Positions 28,738 to 38,800 of a DNA stretch of 64,000 bases are shown here, piece after piece. The number at the start of each line of letters is the position of its first letter. Position 1 is the stretch's first letter. The DNA lies in assembly GCF_000799565.1 (NCBI RefSeq), contig NZ_JUHB01000001.1:2111501-2175500 (forward strand), in the 5' to 3' direction. The stretch is from Cellulophaga sp. Hel_I_12 (lineage in GTDB: Bacteria; Bacteroidota; Bacteroidia; Flavobacteriales; Flavobacteriaceae). The position numbers were made by a program, and so were the translations under genes. Under the pieces are notes generated by a model. It ran no database searches, was not told where the DNA came from, and saw only the letters and a list, made by a program, of their open reading frames with translations.

Positions 28738-28853
28738 GATGTTTTTTTGAATTAAATTTTAAGGATGTTTTGATGTCTTTTACATTTGTGGTATTAAGGG
28801 CCAATGCGACCTTACCACATGGCTCGAAGATGGGCTGTAATATCAACTCTACA

Positions 28854-28869
28854 TTGTAACATGTTACAA
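28854..28869. promoter_or_regulatory. Perfect 16-bp palindrome upstream of hppD (candidate operator)
   Basis: TTGTAACATGTTACAA is fully self-complementary. On the minus strand it overlaps the end of GATATTTG (7 of 8 bases of the -7 consensus, 28867-28874), placing it across the likely hppD transcription start. This is the geometry of a repressor site. Confidence 0.5.
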
Positions 28870-28929
28870 ATATCGTAATTAAAGTATGATTTTTCTGTTA
28901 CTCTAATAGTAAATCCTTGAAAAAAACAC

Positions 28930-31203
28930 TTAAAACCAATAACCAACACTAATAAATAAATTACCATCTGAACGTTCTGGGGACCACGAATAGTTAAATT
29001 GTACAGGCCCGATGAAAGATTCCCAGCCATAGCCTATTCCATAGCCTGAAAAATCAGGTGCGGTAAACCATTCTCCTGTTCTAAACAAATCATCATCTAC
29101 ATTGGCATAATTAGCTGCAAAAATTAGATGATGTTTTGGCACAAATTCATAATCTAATTTAGCTAATCCTTTTACAAAACTATTCCCAGGCAAACTAAGA
29201 AAGTCATATCCAAAAAAGGGTGTAAAGTTATTTATTTTAACTGCACCAAAACCTCCTAAAACAAAATCAAAAGAGGTCACGGGTGATGTTCCTAATTTAA
29301 AACCACCTTCTGTTTCTATGTTTAAAGAAATATTCTTAAATACTGGGAATGCTGCGCCCATTCTAGCTTGTGCCACAGAAAACTCCTTAAAATTATCATT
29401 AAAATCAGATGAAGCTAGATATAAGTGAAAATCGCCCTCAAAATACAGTCCAGTACTTGGGAAAAATTTATCATTATAGGTATCTAACTTTAACTTTCCA
29501 TAGGTGCTATAAAAGCTGCTATTCTCAAAATACAGCCTGTCATTATTAAGGCCATTATTGGTGTTGGGCACACTAGGGTTCAACAATTGACCGATAGTTC
29601 TAGTGCTAAATTTTAATAATTTATGTTCAAGCCCTAAAGCAAAAGCAAATTCTTCTTTTATGACTGTTTGTGCGTAAATTTGATTGGTTAAATCTGATAC
29701 ATCTAAATTAATGAAATTGATATTCGGATCATTAGGCACATCAAAATTAGATTCTAATATGCGATAGTTTAGCCGCTGATTAAAACCCACAAACCTAGAA
29801 TTAAAACCATAGCTCCAATAGCTTCCTTTGTCTATATAATATTGTAAATTATACCTTAAATTATCTCCAATAATAAAATCGAATGAAACAACATCATCAT
29901 CTACTAGAATGTTTTTTTTTGTTAAATTTATAAGTCCTGCACTATTGAGGAGGTTATCATAGTGCACTCCCATCTTAATAAATGTTTTGTTTGGATTTTC
30001 ATTAAGGTTTAAAATAAGATCCGTTTTGCCTTCGTTAGATTTTAAGGTATACCTGATACTTTTAAAACTGCCACTCGCAGATAAATTACTAAATCCTTTT
30101 TGTAATTTTTGAAATGAAATTACATTGTCTGACGGAAATCTTAGTTTGCCTTTAATAAAACCTCTAGAATAATTTTCGCTTCCATTGATGATTAAGTCAT
30201 TAATCACTATAGTATCTTGAATTACTATAGCAGGTTTAGCGCTTGTTGTTCTATTTTGCTGAATGGCCAACTTTTTGAGTGCTGCATAATGTTCTCTAGT
30301 TGCCAATTCACCTTTGTTGATGATTTCATCAAACAAATTAAAATCAATTACGGAATATTTCTCAATATCTGGTTTTATATAAATATCTGTTTTTTCAGCC
30401 TTCGAAACCATGTCTTTTACGGTTCTATAATTATTTATTTGAAGTAAAATTTCTGTTGCTGATGATAGGTTTTCACGACTTGAAAGGCCATGTTGCACAT
30501 CGATTCCTATAATATGAGTTGCCCCCATTTTAAGCACCCTATCTACAGGGTAATTATTGATGACACCGCCGTCGATTAAAATCTGACCATTTATTTCAGA
30601 GGGTTCAAAAAGGGAAGGAAACGTTCCACTAGCCATTATCGCTGCTGGTAAATATCCTTTATTTAACAATACTTCATCTCCAGTTTCAACATTGGTGGCA
30701 ATACAAAAAAACGGAATTGGAAGCTTGTTGAAATCCTCTATTTCATGAACGTGATACAACATTTTTACCAATTTATTATAGATGTTTTGCCCACTAGATA
30801 TCGCCGATGGAAATGATATTTTAAAATTATTAAAGGGTAATGTTAAGGCATATTTTTCTGAGTTTTCTTTCTCATAAAAGGTTTTTGCATCTCGGGGCAG
30901 ATTGTCTTGAATGAGCTCGGTAAAATTTGTACTTCTAAAAATAGAATCTAACTGATTTGCAGAATATCCAGAAGCATATAAAGCACCGACGATGGCTCCC
31001 ATACTAGTGCCTCCAATAAAATCGATCTCTATTCCAGCCTCTTCAATCACTTTTAAAGCACCAATATGCGCAAAGCCTTTAGCCCCACCACCACTTAAAA
31101 CCAAGCCTACTTTTACAGGTTTATCGGTTTTATCGTTTTGAGCAAACGCACTCCAACTACACAAGGCATATAAGAGAAGAAATATTAATTTTTTATTGCA
31201 CAT
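28930..31203 (-). CDS. Patatin-like phospholipase fused to an outer-membrane BamA-type barrel
   Basis: The 757-residue protein has a signal peptide (cleavage near AFAQ, residue 22), so it is exported. The patatin domain (about 30-320) has the oxyanion loop GGGAKG (38-43), nucleophile Ser67 in GGTSMGA, and catalytic Asp210 in LIDGGVINNYPVD. A POTRA-like segment (about 325-400, IINDLIINGSENYSRGFIKGKLRF) and a 16-strand BamA/Omp85-type barrel ending in LFISVGYWF follow. This is the PlpD (type Vd) arrangement, in which the lipase is held at or released from the surface through its own barrel. It lies 18 bases downstream of uvrC and is probably co-transcribed. Confidence 0.93.
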   Translation of the reverse strand: MCNKKLIFLLLYALCSWSAFAQNDKTDKPVKVGLVLSGGGAKGFAHIGALKVIEEAGIEIDFIGGTSMGAIVGALYASGYSANQLDSIFRSTNFTELIQDNLPRDAKTFYEKENSEKYALTLPFNNFKISFPSAISSGQNIYNKLVKMLYHVHEIEDFNKLPIPFFCIATNVETGDEVLLNKGYLPAAIMASGTFPSLFEPSEINGQILIDGGVINNYPVDRVLKMGATHIIGIDVQHGLSSRENLSSATEILLQINNYRTVKDMVSKAEKTDIYIKPDIEKYSVIDFNLFDEIINKGELATREHYAALKKLAIQQNRTTSAKPAIVIQDTIVINDLIINGSENYSRGFIKGKLRFPSDNVISFQKLQKGFSNLSASGSFKSIRYTLKSNEGKTDLILNLNENPNKTFIKMGVHYDNLLNSAGLINLTKKNILVDDDVVSFDFIIGDNLRYNLQYYIDKGSYWSYGFNSRFVGFNQRLNYRILESNFDVPNDPNINFINLDVSDLTNQIYAQTVIKEEFAFALGLEHKLLKFSTRTIGQLLNPSVPNTNNGLNNDRLYFENSSFYSTYGKLKLDTYNDKFFPSTGLYFEGDFHLYLASSDFNDNFKEFSVAQARMGAAFPVFKNISLNIETEGGFKLGTSPVTSFDFVLGGFGAVKINNFTPFFGYDFLSLPGNSFVKGLAKLDYEFVPKHHLIFAANYANVDDDLFRTGEWFTAPDFSGYGIGYGWESFIGPVQFNYSWSPERSDGNLFISVGYWF

Positions 31204-31221
31204 AGTGTATCACTTAACGCT

Positions 31222-33009
31222 TTAATGAAAGGCATCATAAATTTTTTTTGCCCTTGCCATCCCTATTTCAGCAGACAAGTTTTCAAGGGAGGCTTCTTTG
31301 ACCCTTTTTACCGATTTAAACTTTTTAAGAAGCTCATCAATTGTTTTTTCACCGACACCTTCAATAGTAGATAACTCTGATGTTATCGCCCCAGTACTTC
31401 GTTTATTTCGGTGTAGTCTAATCCCAAACCGGTGTGCTTCATTACGTAATTGCTGAATTATTTTTAAGCTTTCAGATTTTTTATCTAAATATAAGGGAAT
31501 TGAATCACCTGGAAAATAAATTTCTTCTAATCGTTTCGCAATACCAATAATGGCAATTTTTCCTCTTAAACCCAAGACATCTAAACTTTTTAGGGCTGAC
31601 GACAACTGTCCCTTTCCACCATCAATAACAATAAGCTGTGGTAACGGCTCCTCTTCTTCTAGCAATCTTTTGTACCGCCTAAAAACTACTTCCTCCATAG
31701 ATGCAAAATCGTCAGGACCAACCACTGTTTTTATCGTGTAATGTCGGTAGTCTTTTTTAGATGGCTTTCCATCCTTAAAAACTACACAAGCCGCCACCGG
31801 ATTAGAGCCTTGAATGTTCGAGTTATCAAAACACTCAATGTGCCTAGGTTCTTGGGATAAACGAATATCTTTTTTCATTTGAGCCATTAGCCTATTCGTA
31901 TGCCGATCAGGATCTATAATTTTAATTTGATTAAAGCGCTCCTGCCTGTATAACTTTGCATTGCGTTCTGATAGTTCTAAAATTCTTTTTTTATCCCCTA
32001 ATTTAGGAACAGTAACCTTTAAGTTTAAGTCTGTAACTACTTCAAATGGAACATATATTTCCTTCGAATCAGATTGAAATCTTTGGCGAATTTCTACAAT
32101 AGCCAACTCCAGCAGTTCCTCATCTGTTTCATCGAGTTTTTTCTTTATTTCTAAGGTGTGAGATCTAACTATAGAGCCATGTGATAGCTGAAAGAAATTT
32201 ATATAGGCAAAGGCTTCATCTGATATTATTGAGAATACATCAACATTATTAATTTTTGGATTTACGACCGTAGACTTCACTTGATAATTCTCAAGAACAT
32301 CAATTTTTTCTTTGATGAGTTGCGCCTCCTCAAACCGCATATCGTCAGCCAAAGCCTTCATTTGATGTTTAAAATACTGTACCGATGATTTAAAGTTGCC
32401 CTTTATAATTTCTCGAATATCTGCGACCTGTTTTTGATACTCTTCTAAACTTTGATCACCTTCGCAAGGTGCTTTGCAATTACCTAAATGATATTCTAAA
32501 CAGCGTTTATATTTACCCGCCTCAATTTTTTCTTCAGACAAGTCATAAGAACAAGTTCGCAGGGGATATACACTCTTAATTAAATCGAGTAAGGTACGCA
32601 CGGTTTTCATACTGGTATAAGGGCCGTAATATTCTGAGCCATCCTTTATATGTCTTCTCGTTGGAAAAATTCTAGAAAAACGCTCGTTTTTTATGCAAAT
32701 CCATGGGTAAGATTTGTCATCCTTTAATAAAACATTATAACGAGGTCTGTATTTTTTTATAAGGTTATTTTCTAACAACAAAGCATCGGACTCCGTAGGA
32801 ACAATAATATGTTTTATAGCCTTAATTTTTTTTACCAACACACGAGTTTTGCCTGTGTCATGGTTTTTAGTAAAATAAGAACTTACCCTTTTTTTTAGAT
32901 TTTTTGCTTTACCAACATATAAAATTTTATCATCCGCGTCATAAAATTGATACACCCCTGGGTTATCTGGCAGTGTACTCAGCTGTATTTGTAAAGAAGG
33001 TTCTTGCAT
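31222..33009 (-). CDS. uvrC: Excinuclease ABC subunit C
   Basis: Makes both incisions around bulky DNA lesions in UvrABC repair. Domains in the 595-residue protein: GIY-YIG nuclease (about 13-95, GVYQFYDADDKILYVGKAKNLKKRVSSYF); a cysteine-containing linker (CSYDLSEEKIEAGKYKRCLEYHLGNCKAPC); the UVR motif (about 195-230, DDMRFEEAQLIKEKIDVLE); the RNase-H-like UvrC homology region (IECFDNSNIQGSNPVAACVVFKDG, then RLHRNKR); and a C-terminal helix-hairpin-helix (TIEGVGEKTIDELLKKFKSVKRV). The start ATG gives the normal N-terminus. It is the first gene of the uvrC/patatin unit. Confidence 0.98.
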   Translation of the reverse strand: MQEPSLQIQLSTLPDNPGVYQFYDADDKILYVGKAKNLKKRVSSYFTKNHDTGKTRVLVKKIKAIKHIIVPTESDALLLENNLIKKYRPRYNVLLKDDKSYPWICIKNERFSRIFPTRRHIKDGSEYYGPYTSMKTVRTLLDLIKSVYPLRTCSYDLSEEKIEAGKYKRCLEYHLGNCKAPCEGDQSLEEYQKQVADIREIIKGNFKSSVQYFKHQMKALADDMRFEEAQLIKEKIDVLENYQVKSTVVNPKINNVDVFSIISDEAFAYINFFQLSHGSIVRSHTLEIKKKLDETDEELLELAIVEIRQRFQSDSKEIYVPFEVVTDLNLKVTVPKLGDKKRILELSERNAKLYRQERFNQIKIIDPDRHTNRLMAQMKKDIRLSQEPRHIECFDNSNIQGSNPVAACVVFKDGKPSKKDYRHYTIKTVVGPDDFASMEEVVFRRYKRLLEEEEPLPQLIVIDGGKGQLSSALKSLDVLGLRGKIAIIGIAKRLEEIYFPGDSIPLYLDKKSESLKIIQQLRNEAHRFGIRLHRNKRSTGAITSELSTIEGVGEKTIDELLKKFKSVKRVKEASLENLSAEIGMARAKKIYDAFH

Positions 33010-33528
33010 TAATCAGGTTATAAAAAAAACAAAATTTGACTCCGTTAAATTACTGCGTTTTTATGAAAGGCGATAACTTTTAAGGCACTTTAACGTGAAC
33101 TATTGAGGCTGAAACTAAAAAATAAATATTCCAAAACCTATGAAAAAGTATTGGGCACTTTCTTCAGAATGTCAAAGCTTAAAGATTTAATTTTTAAAAA
33201 TTCCACAGGTCTACGTTTCACCTTGGCTTAGCTGCAAATTCAAGTTTTTAGTGTGTCTTTTACTGTTCTATAGTCTTAAAATTCATAAACTTTTGCTAAA
33301 AACGTGCATTTCAACGATTAAATGATGCACTTTGTAGATGTCTTATTGTTTTTTTATTTACATTTAGGTCAAATAAAATTACCCTTGCTATGGAAAATTA
33401 TATCATTACTTTAGGAACTTATGTGATTTTAATGATTTTTTTTAAAATTTACGTTGCTGTTGCTGGAAAAGAATAAGCACATTGGCTATACCAACAAATT
33501 TTTAAATCATTATTTTTAAGCAAAAAAT
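33010..33528. other. 519-base intergenic region
   Basis: AT-rich, between divergent uvrC and the formyl-THF cyclo-ligase gene. The only coding candidate is the 28-codon ORF at 33390-33476, listed separately. No tRNA, terminator or strong promoter could be recognised in the first 350 bases. Confidence 0.5.
33390..33476 (+). CDS. Possible 28-residue single-helix membrane peptide
   Basis: ATG-initiated ORF encoding MENYIITLGTYVILMIFFK then IYVAVAGKE: a polar N-terminus, one hydrophobic helix of about 20 residues and a charged GKE tail, the composition of a real small membrane protein rather than random AT-rich translation. It stands 52 bases ahead of the cyclo-ligase ATG. No clear promoter or ribosome site supports it, so it may be chance. 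Confidence 0.3.
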   Translation: MENYIITLGTYVILMIFFKIYVAVAGKE

Positions 33529-34089
33529 ATGCTTAAAAAAAATCTACGCATAAACTTTTCTTCCTTACGCTCCGCCTTAACTCCTGAAAATATATCAGAT
33601 CTAAGTATCGCTATTGCCAATAAAATACTCGACCTACCAATTTGGCAATTTACAAACTACCATATTTTTTTAAGCATTACAGAAAAAAAGGAAATTGACA
33701 CTTCCTATCTCATGAGCATTTTACAGGGTAGAGACAAAAATATTATACTATCGAAAATGGTCGCTGATCAACAGCTAAAACATTTTTTACTCACCGATAA
33801 TACCTTGATCAAAAAAAATAAATGGAATGTTCCAGAACCTGTAGATGGTTTTGAAATTGACGCAAACAAAATAGACGTTGTTTTTATTCCTTTGCTTGCT
33901 TTTGATGAACGTGGCCATAGAGTAGGCTACGGAAAAGGATATTACGATGCTTTTTTAGCAAGCTGCAAACCAGATGTCATCAAAATAGGGGTGTCTTTTT
34001 TCGAATCAATTTCTAAAATCGATGATGTTTTTGAGGCAGATATTCCCTTAGATTATTGTATTACTCCTAGTAAAATCTACTCATTTTGA
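33529..34089 (+). CDS. 5-formyltetrahydrofolate cyclo-ligase
   Basis: ATP-dependent conversion of 5-formyl-THF to 5,10-methenyl-THF, a folate-salvage step in the cytoplasm. The 186-residue length is normal. The family motif PLLAFDERGHRVGYGKGYYDAFL near residues 122-144 supplies the folate- and ATP-binding residues, and IPLDYCITPSKIY closes the fold. The basic N-terminus (LKKNLRINFSSLRSALTPE) is the usual ATP-contacting helix. The last 13 bases overlap the 3' end of convergent lspA. Confidence 0.95.
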   Translation: MLKKNLRINFSSLRSALTPENISDLSIAIANKILDLPIWQFTNYHIFLSITEKKEIDTSYLMSILQGRDKNIILSKMVADQQLKHFLLTDNTLIKKNKWNVPEPVDGFEIDANKIDVVFIPLLAFDERGHRVGYGKGYYDAFLASCKPDVIKIGVSFFESISKIDDVFEADIPLDYCITPSKIYSF

Positions 34090-34721
34090 TCCTCTTCTTC
34101 GGACTTTGCGAAAGCTTTTTTATTAAAGACTAACAAAATACCTACCCCCGTACTTATGGCCATGTCAGCAATATTAAAGACGGGTTCGAAAAAACTAAAA
34201 GTTTTGCCTCCAAAGTAAGGCACCCAAGCAGGCCATATTGCATTTTCTATAAACGGAAAGTGAAGCATGTCGACTACTTTACCATGAAAAAGACTCCCAT
34301 AAGGCTCATCGGAAAACATAGTGGCCACAGGACCTCCATAAACACTTTCACTAAAAATAGTTCCATAAAAAACAGAATCAATAATATTGCCGATAGCTCC
34401 TGCAAAAATTAAGGAGATAGCAATAGCTAAAGTCTTGGATAAATTTTTACGTACGGTGTCAAAAAGCCAATAGCCTATACCAATAACCGCAAAAAGTCTA
34501 AATACCGTTAATATCAACTTGCCAGTTTCTTCCGAAATTGGTAAAAAATCACTTAATTTAGTTCCCCAAGCGGCTCCAGAATTTTCTATAAACACAAACT
34601 TAAACCAAGAAAAAACCTCCACACTTTCATTCATGGTAAAGTGTGTTTTTACATAGATTTTACTTACTTGATCTATGACTAATATGATGGCAACAAGTAT
34701 TAATGATTTCTTTAAATTCAT
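34077..34721 (-). CDS. lspA: Lipoprotein signal peptidase (signal peptidase II)
   Basis: An inner-membrane aspartyl protease that cleaves prolipoproteins after lipidation. Four membrane helices are seen (about 6-22, 70-86, 97-115 and 180-200). The catalytic pair is Asp115 (GAIGNIIDSVFYG) and Asp186 (EPVFNIADMAIS), with Asp17 (VIDQVSKIYV) and the ENSGAAWG motif also present. At 214 residues it is longer than the roughly 165 of E. coli because of a periplasmic insertion (about 120-172), typical of Bacteroidota. It is downstream of the ileS / DksA-like / adhesin-like series, a common neighbourhood in this phylum. The many lipoproteins in this window would be its substrates. Confidence 0.96.
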   Translation of the reverse strand: MNLKKSLILVAIILVIDQVSKIYVKTHFTMNESVEVFSWFKFVFIENSGAAWGTKLSDFLPISEETGKLILTVFRLFAVIGIGYWLFDTVRKNLSKTLAIAISLIFAGAIGNIIDSVFYGTIFSESVYGGPVATMFSDEPYGSLFHGKVVDMLHFPFIENAIWPAWVPYFGGKTFSFFEPVFNIADMAISTGVGILLVFNKKAFAKSEEEDQNE

Positions 34722-34756
34722 CCCGTATTATAATAAAAGTTGTAAAAATAGGTATA

Positions 34757-35377
34757 TTATTCGGTTTTATAAATATGTATATTTCCAGTAACAGAATTCA
34801 AACTATATTGATGTATACCGTTAGCAATTTTTTCTGAAATTACCTTTCCATATTTTGAAATCGCAGTTACACTTCCACTTTTAGTATATACTTCTATTGT
34901 TCCACTTTGGGTTGTTACTTGTGCATTATAACTAACATTCCTCAAGACACAATTTCCATCATTTAAAGCAATAGTAATATTTTGGTATTTTCCTGTAGCA
35001 TTAACCGTACAATGAGTGCCATAGAGCTCAACTTTCATGTTTTCGGGAATAGTAATCTTTAAAGAAATTGAGAGTACTTTATGCGCTGCTAATTTATCAT
35101 TAGGCAATTCAAATACGGGGCTAAATGAAGTATTCACCAATAAGGTTTTACCTTCTTCATGAACATTTAATAATAAATCATTGCTGTATTCCCCATCCAT
35201 TTGGGCTTCTACTGAAATTTCATTGGTTTTAGCTGTGGTAATAGTTACTAAAAAACAATTATTAGCATTTATTTCAATAGCCGTATCCTGCGTATCAAAA
35301 ATTGTTTTTTGCACTTTTTTTTGAGCATTCATTCCCTGAATACAGAAAAAAATAAAAAAAAGCACAAAACTCTTCAT
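34757..35377 (-). CDS. Exported beta-helix-like (auto-adhesin style) protein, function unknown
   Basis: The 206-residue protein has a signal peptide (FFIFFCIQGMNAQ). The mature part is a run of short beta strands with repeating small/polar turns (KYQNITIALNDGNCVLRNVSYNAQVTTQ, then SGTIEVYTKSGSVTAISKYGKV), like DUF4097 or putative auto-transporter adhesin head domains of Bacteroidota that form a solenoid. No enzymatic motif is visible. It lies 35 bases upstream of lspA and is probably co-transcribed with it. It is separated from the DksA-like gene by a hairpin. Confidence 0.7.
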   Translation of the reverse strand: MKSFVLFFIFFCIQGMNAQKKVQKTIFDTQDTAIEINANNCFLVTITTAKTNEISVEAQMDGEYSNDLLLNVHEEGKTLLVNTSFSPVFELPNDKLAAHKVLSISLKITIPENMKVELYGTHCTVNATGKYQNITIALNDGNCVLRNVSYNAQVTTQSGTIEVYTKSGSVTAISKYGKVISEKIANGIHQYSLNSVTGNIHIYKTE

Positions 35378-35401
35378 GGCTTAAAGCTTACATTTAGGTA
35401 C

Positions 35402-35463
35402 AAAAAAAGATCTTTGAAAATACAATGCAAAGACTAAGCATTTATCATCAGAGATCTTTTTTG
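35402..35463 (-). terminator. Long hairpin after the DksA-like gene
   Basis: Outer arms AAAAAAAGATCT (left) and AGATCTTTTTTG (right) pair over about 12 bp, and an inner AATGC / GCATT stem lies inside the loop. On the minus strand the structure ends in a T7 run just past the DksA-like stop codon, so it probably terminates the ileS / DksA-like transcript. Confidence 0.5.
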
Positions 35464-35478
35464 ATTTAATTTATGAAT

Positions 35479-35859
35479 TTATTGCATATTTTTTGCCTCA
35501 ATACTAAGGGTAGCATGCGGTACTAATTTTAAGCGTTCCTTATTGATTAATTTACCAGTAACTCTACAAATACCATAGGTTTTGTTCTCAATACGCAGTA
35601 AGGCATTTTTTAAATCGCGAATAAACTTTTCTTGCCGAATAGCCAACTGCGTATTTGCTTCCTTACTCATCGTTTCAGAGCCCTCTTCAAAAGCCTTAAA
35701 TGTTGGTGAGGTGTCATCTGTACCGTTATTACCATCATTCATATACGAGCTTTTCAAAAGCTCCAAGTGGCTTTTTGCCTTTACTATTTTTTCCTCAATA
35801 AGAACTTTAAATTCTGCTAAATCCTTATCAGAAAATCTAACTTTTAAATCATCAACCAT
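35479..35859 (-). CDS. DksA/TraR family protein with a degenerate zinc finger
   Basis: The 126-residue protein has an N-terminal coiled coil (about 10-90, DLAEFKVLIEEKIVKAKSHLELLKSSY and the second helix around IRQEKFIRDLKNALLRIENKTYG). The C-terminal part sits where DksA has its C4 zinc finger: GICRVTGKLINKERLKLVPHATLSIEAKN. Only one cysteine remains of the usual four, so zinc binding in the canonical way is unlikely. DksA-family proteins enter the RNA polymerase secondary channel and modulate initiation with ppGpp; whether this variant does so is inference. It starts four bases after the ileS stop codon. Confidence 0.9.
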   Translation of the reverse strand: MVDDLKVRFSDKDLAEFKVLIEEKIVKAKSHLELLKSSYMNDGNNGTDDTSPTFKAFEEGSETMSKEANTQLAIRQEKFIRDLKNALLRIENKTYGICRVTGKLINKERLKLVPHATLSIEAKNMQ

Positions 35860-35863
35860 AATC

Positions 35864-38800
35864 TTAATGTTTTTGAATAAACAATTTGGTATTCACATCA
35901 TCAAAAGCAATATCCATACCATTTTCTAATTTCTCTTCGAAATTTAATTCTGCGGTTAGCGTTTCAGTTTTAATATACTCTATATTACTGGCAACGGCAT
36001 CCTCTACAAAACCATCTTTCAAAATTTTAACGTCAATTTTGTCTGTGACTTCAAAACCAGAATCTTTTCTTAAATTCTGGATTCTATTGACCAACTCTCG
36101 TGCAATCCCTTCTTTTCTCAAGCCTTCGGTTATGGTAACATCTAAGGCAACTGTAATATTTCCTGAGCTTGCTACCAACCAACCTTCAATATCTTGAGAA
36201 GTAATCTCTACATCTTGTAACTGTAAAATACTACTTTTATTTTCAATTTCAATAGAAATTTCTCCCTCTTGTTCAATTTTTTGGATGTGTTCCTGAGTGA
36301 AATTTGCTACCACACTGGCTACCAGCTTCATATCCTTTCCAAATTTAGGACCTAAAACTTTAAAATTAGGCTTAATTTGTTTTACCAAAATTCCAGAGGC
36401 GTCATCTAAAAGTTGAATTTCTTTTACGTTTACTTCAGATTTAATTAAATCGGATACCGCTAAAATTTCTTCTCTCTGATTTTCATCTAAAATAGGAATC
36501 ATTATCTTTTGCAATGGCTGACGTACCTTTATTTTTTCTTTCTGACGTATGGACAAAACTAAGGAAGAAATAGTCTGTGCTTTTGCCATTTTACTTTCCA
36601 ATTCCTTATTTACAATAGTTGCATCGTAGACAGGAAACTCAGCTAAATGAACACTTTCAAAGTTTTCCTTATGTGTGGTATTGTTTAAGTCTTTATAAAG
36701 TCTGTCCATAAAAAACGGAGCAACAGGAGCTGACAATTTAGCTACGGTAACCAAACAGGTATATAATGTTTGATAGGCCGAAATTTTATCTTTTTGATAG
36801 TCGCCTTTCCAGAAACGTCTCCTGCTTAATCGCACATACCAGTTACTTAAATTTTCTTGTACATATTCTGATATGGCTCTTGTTGCGCGGGTGGGCTCAT
36901 ATTCAGCATACGCCTCGTCTACTGTTTTAATTAACGAATGTAGTTCCGATAAAATCCATTGATCTATTTCTGCGCGTTCCTGTAAAGGAATTTCTGCCTC
37001 TGTATATTGAAATTTATCAATATTGGTATACAGTGCAAAAAACGAATAGGTATTGTATAATGTTCCAAAAAACTTACGTTTTACTTCTGCAATGCCTTCA
37101 ATATCAAATTTAAGATTGTCCCAAGGATTAGCATTAGAAATCATGTACCAACGTGTTGCATCCGCACCATGTTCATTCATCGTTTCAAAAGGATCTGCAG
37201 CATTACCTAAACGCTTCGACATTTTTTTACCTTCTTTATCCAAGACTAAGCCGTTTGAAACGACATTCTTATAGGCCACTGAATCAAAAACCATGGTTGC
37301 AATGGCATGTAAGGTGTAAAACCATCCTCTAGTCTGGTCTACGCCTTCAGCAATAAAATCTGCTGGAAAAGTTTTATTTTCATCAATTAAATCGCTATTC
37401 TCAAATGGGTAGTGCCATTGTGCATAGGGCATAGCTCCACTATCAAACCAAACATCGATCAAATCACTTTCACGTTTCATAGGTTTGCCAGACGCGGAAA
37501 CTAAGGTAATTTGATCTACAATATTTTTATGCAGGTCTATTTTATCATAGTTTTCTTCGGTCATGTTCCCAACTTCAAAACTATCAAAAATATCATTTTC
37601 AAGAACTCCTGCCGCTATAGCTTTTTGCATTTCTGCTTTTAATTCAGCGACTGAGCCTATCATGATTTCTTCTTTTCCGTCTTCAGTTCGCCAAATAGGA
37701 AGTGGAATTCCCCAATAACGAGAACGTGATAAGTTCCAGTCGTTTGCATTCGCTAGCCAATTTCCAAATCTACCTTCTCCCGTGGCTTTAGGCTTCCAAT
37801 TGATAGTTTGGTTCAGCTCAAACATTCGGTCTTTAACCTCCGTTACTTTTATAAACCAAGAATCTAAGGGATAATATAAGATAGGCTTATCCGTACGCCA
37901 GCAGTTAGGATAACTGTGTACATATTTTTCAACCTTAAAGGCCTTATTTTCTTCTTTTAGTTTAATGGCTATTTCTACGTCAATAGAACGTTCCGGTGCT
38001 TCGCCCTCTTCGTAATACTCGTTTTTTACGTATTTACCCCCAAATTCTTTTAATTCTGGTCTAAATTTACCCTGTAAATCAACTAAAGGAACTGGATTGT
38101 TATTGTTATCCAAAACCAACATAGGCGGAATTTCGGGTACTGCTTGTTTGGCTACAAAAGCATCATCAGCACCAAAAGTAGGGGCTGTATGTACAATACC
38201 AGTACCATCTTCGGTCGTTACAAAATCTCCGGCAATGACTCTGAAGGCATTTTGTGCGTTTTGGTAGGGCTGTACATAATCTATCAATTGTTCATATTCG
38301 ATACCCACTAAATCTACACCCTTTGTTTCTGCTATAATTTTAAAGGGAATCTTTTTATCTTCATTTGAAAAGTTAGCAAAGTCATCTTCGGTTTTAGCTT
38401 CAAAAAACTTACCGGCAAATTGTTTTTGTACTAAATTTTTGGCTAATACCACGTGAATAGGATCAAAGGTATACTGATTAAATGTTTTTACCAACACGTA
38501 ATCAATCTTTGGCCCCACCGTTAAGGCTGTGTTTGAAGGTAATGTCCATGGGGTTGTAGTCCAAGCAATGAAAAAGAAATCTTCCTCCAAGCCTTCTGCT
38601 GGAGGAGAAATTTTAAATGCTTTAAAAATATCGTTTTTGGTATCACCTTTAGGAGCTAGGCGACTTTTAAATTGGGCTGTAACTGTGGTATCGGTAACAT
38701 CTTGGTAAGTACCAGGCTGATTTAATTCGTGCGAACTTAATCCTGTTCCTGCTTTTGGTGAATAAGGCTGAATAGTATAGCCTTTGTAGATTAAGCCTTT

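Noticed and set aside
28583..28846. Minus-strand ORF overlapping the hppD start
   Set aside because: Out of frame with hppD, whose product is complete and canonical; the region upstream is regulatory, not coding.
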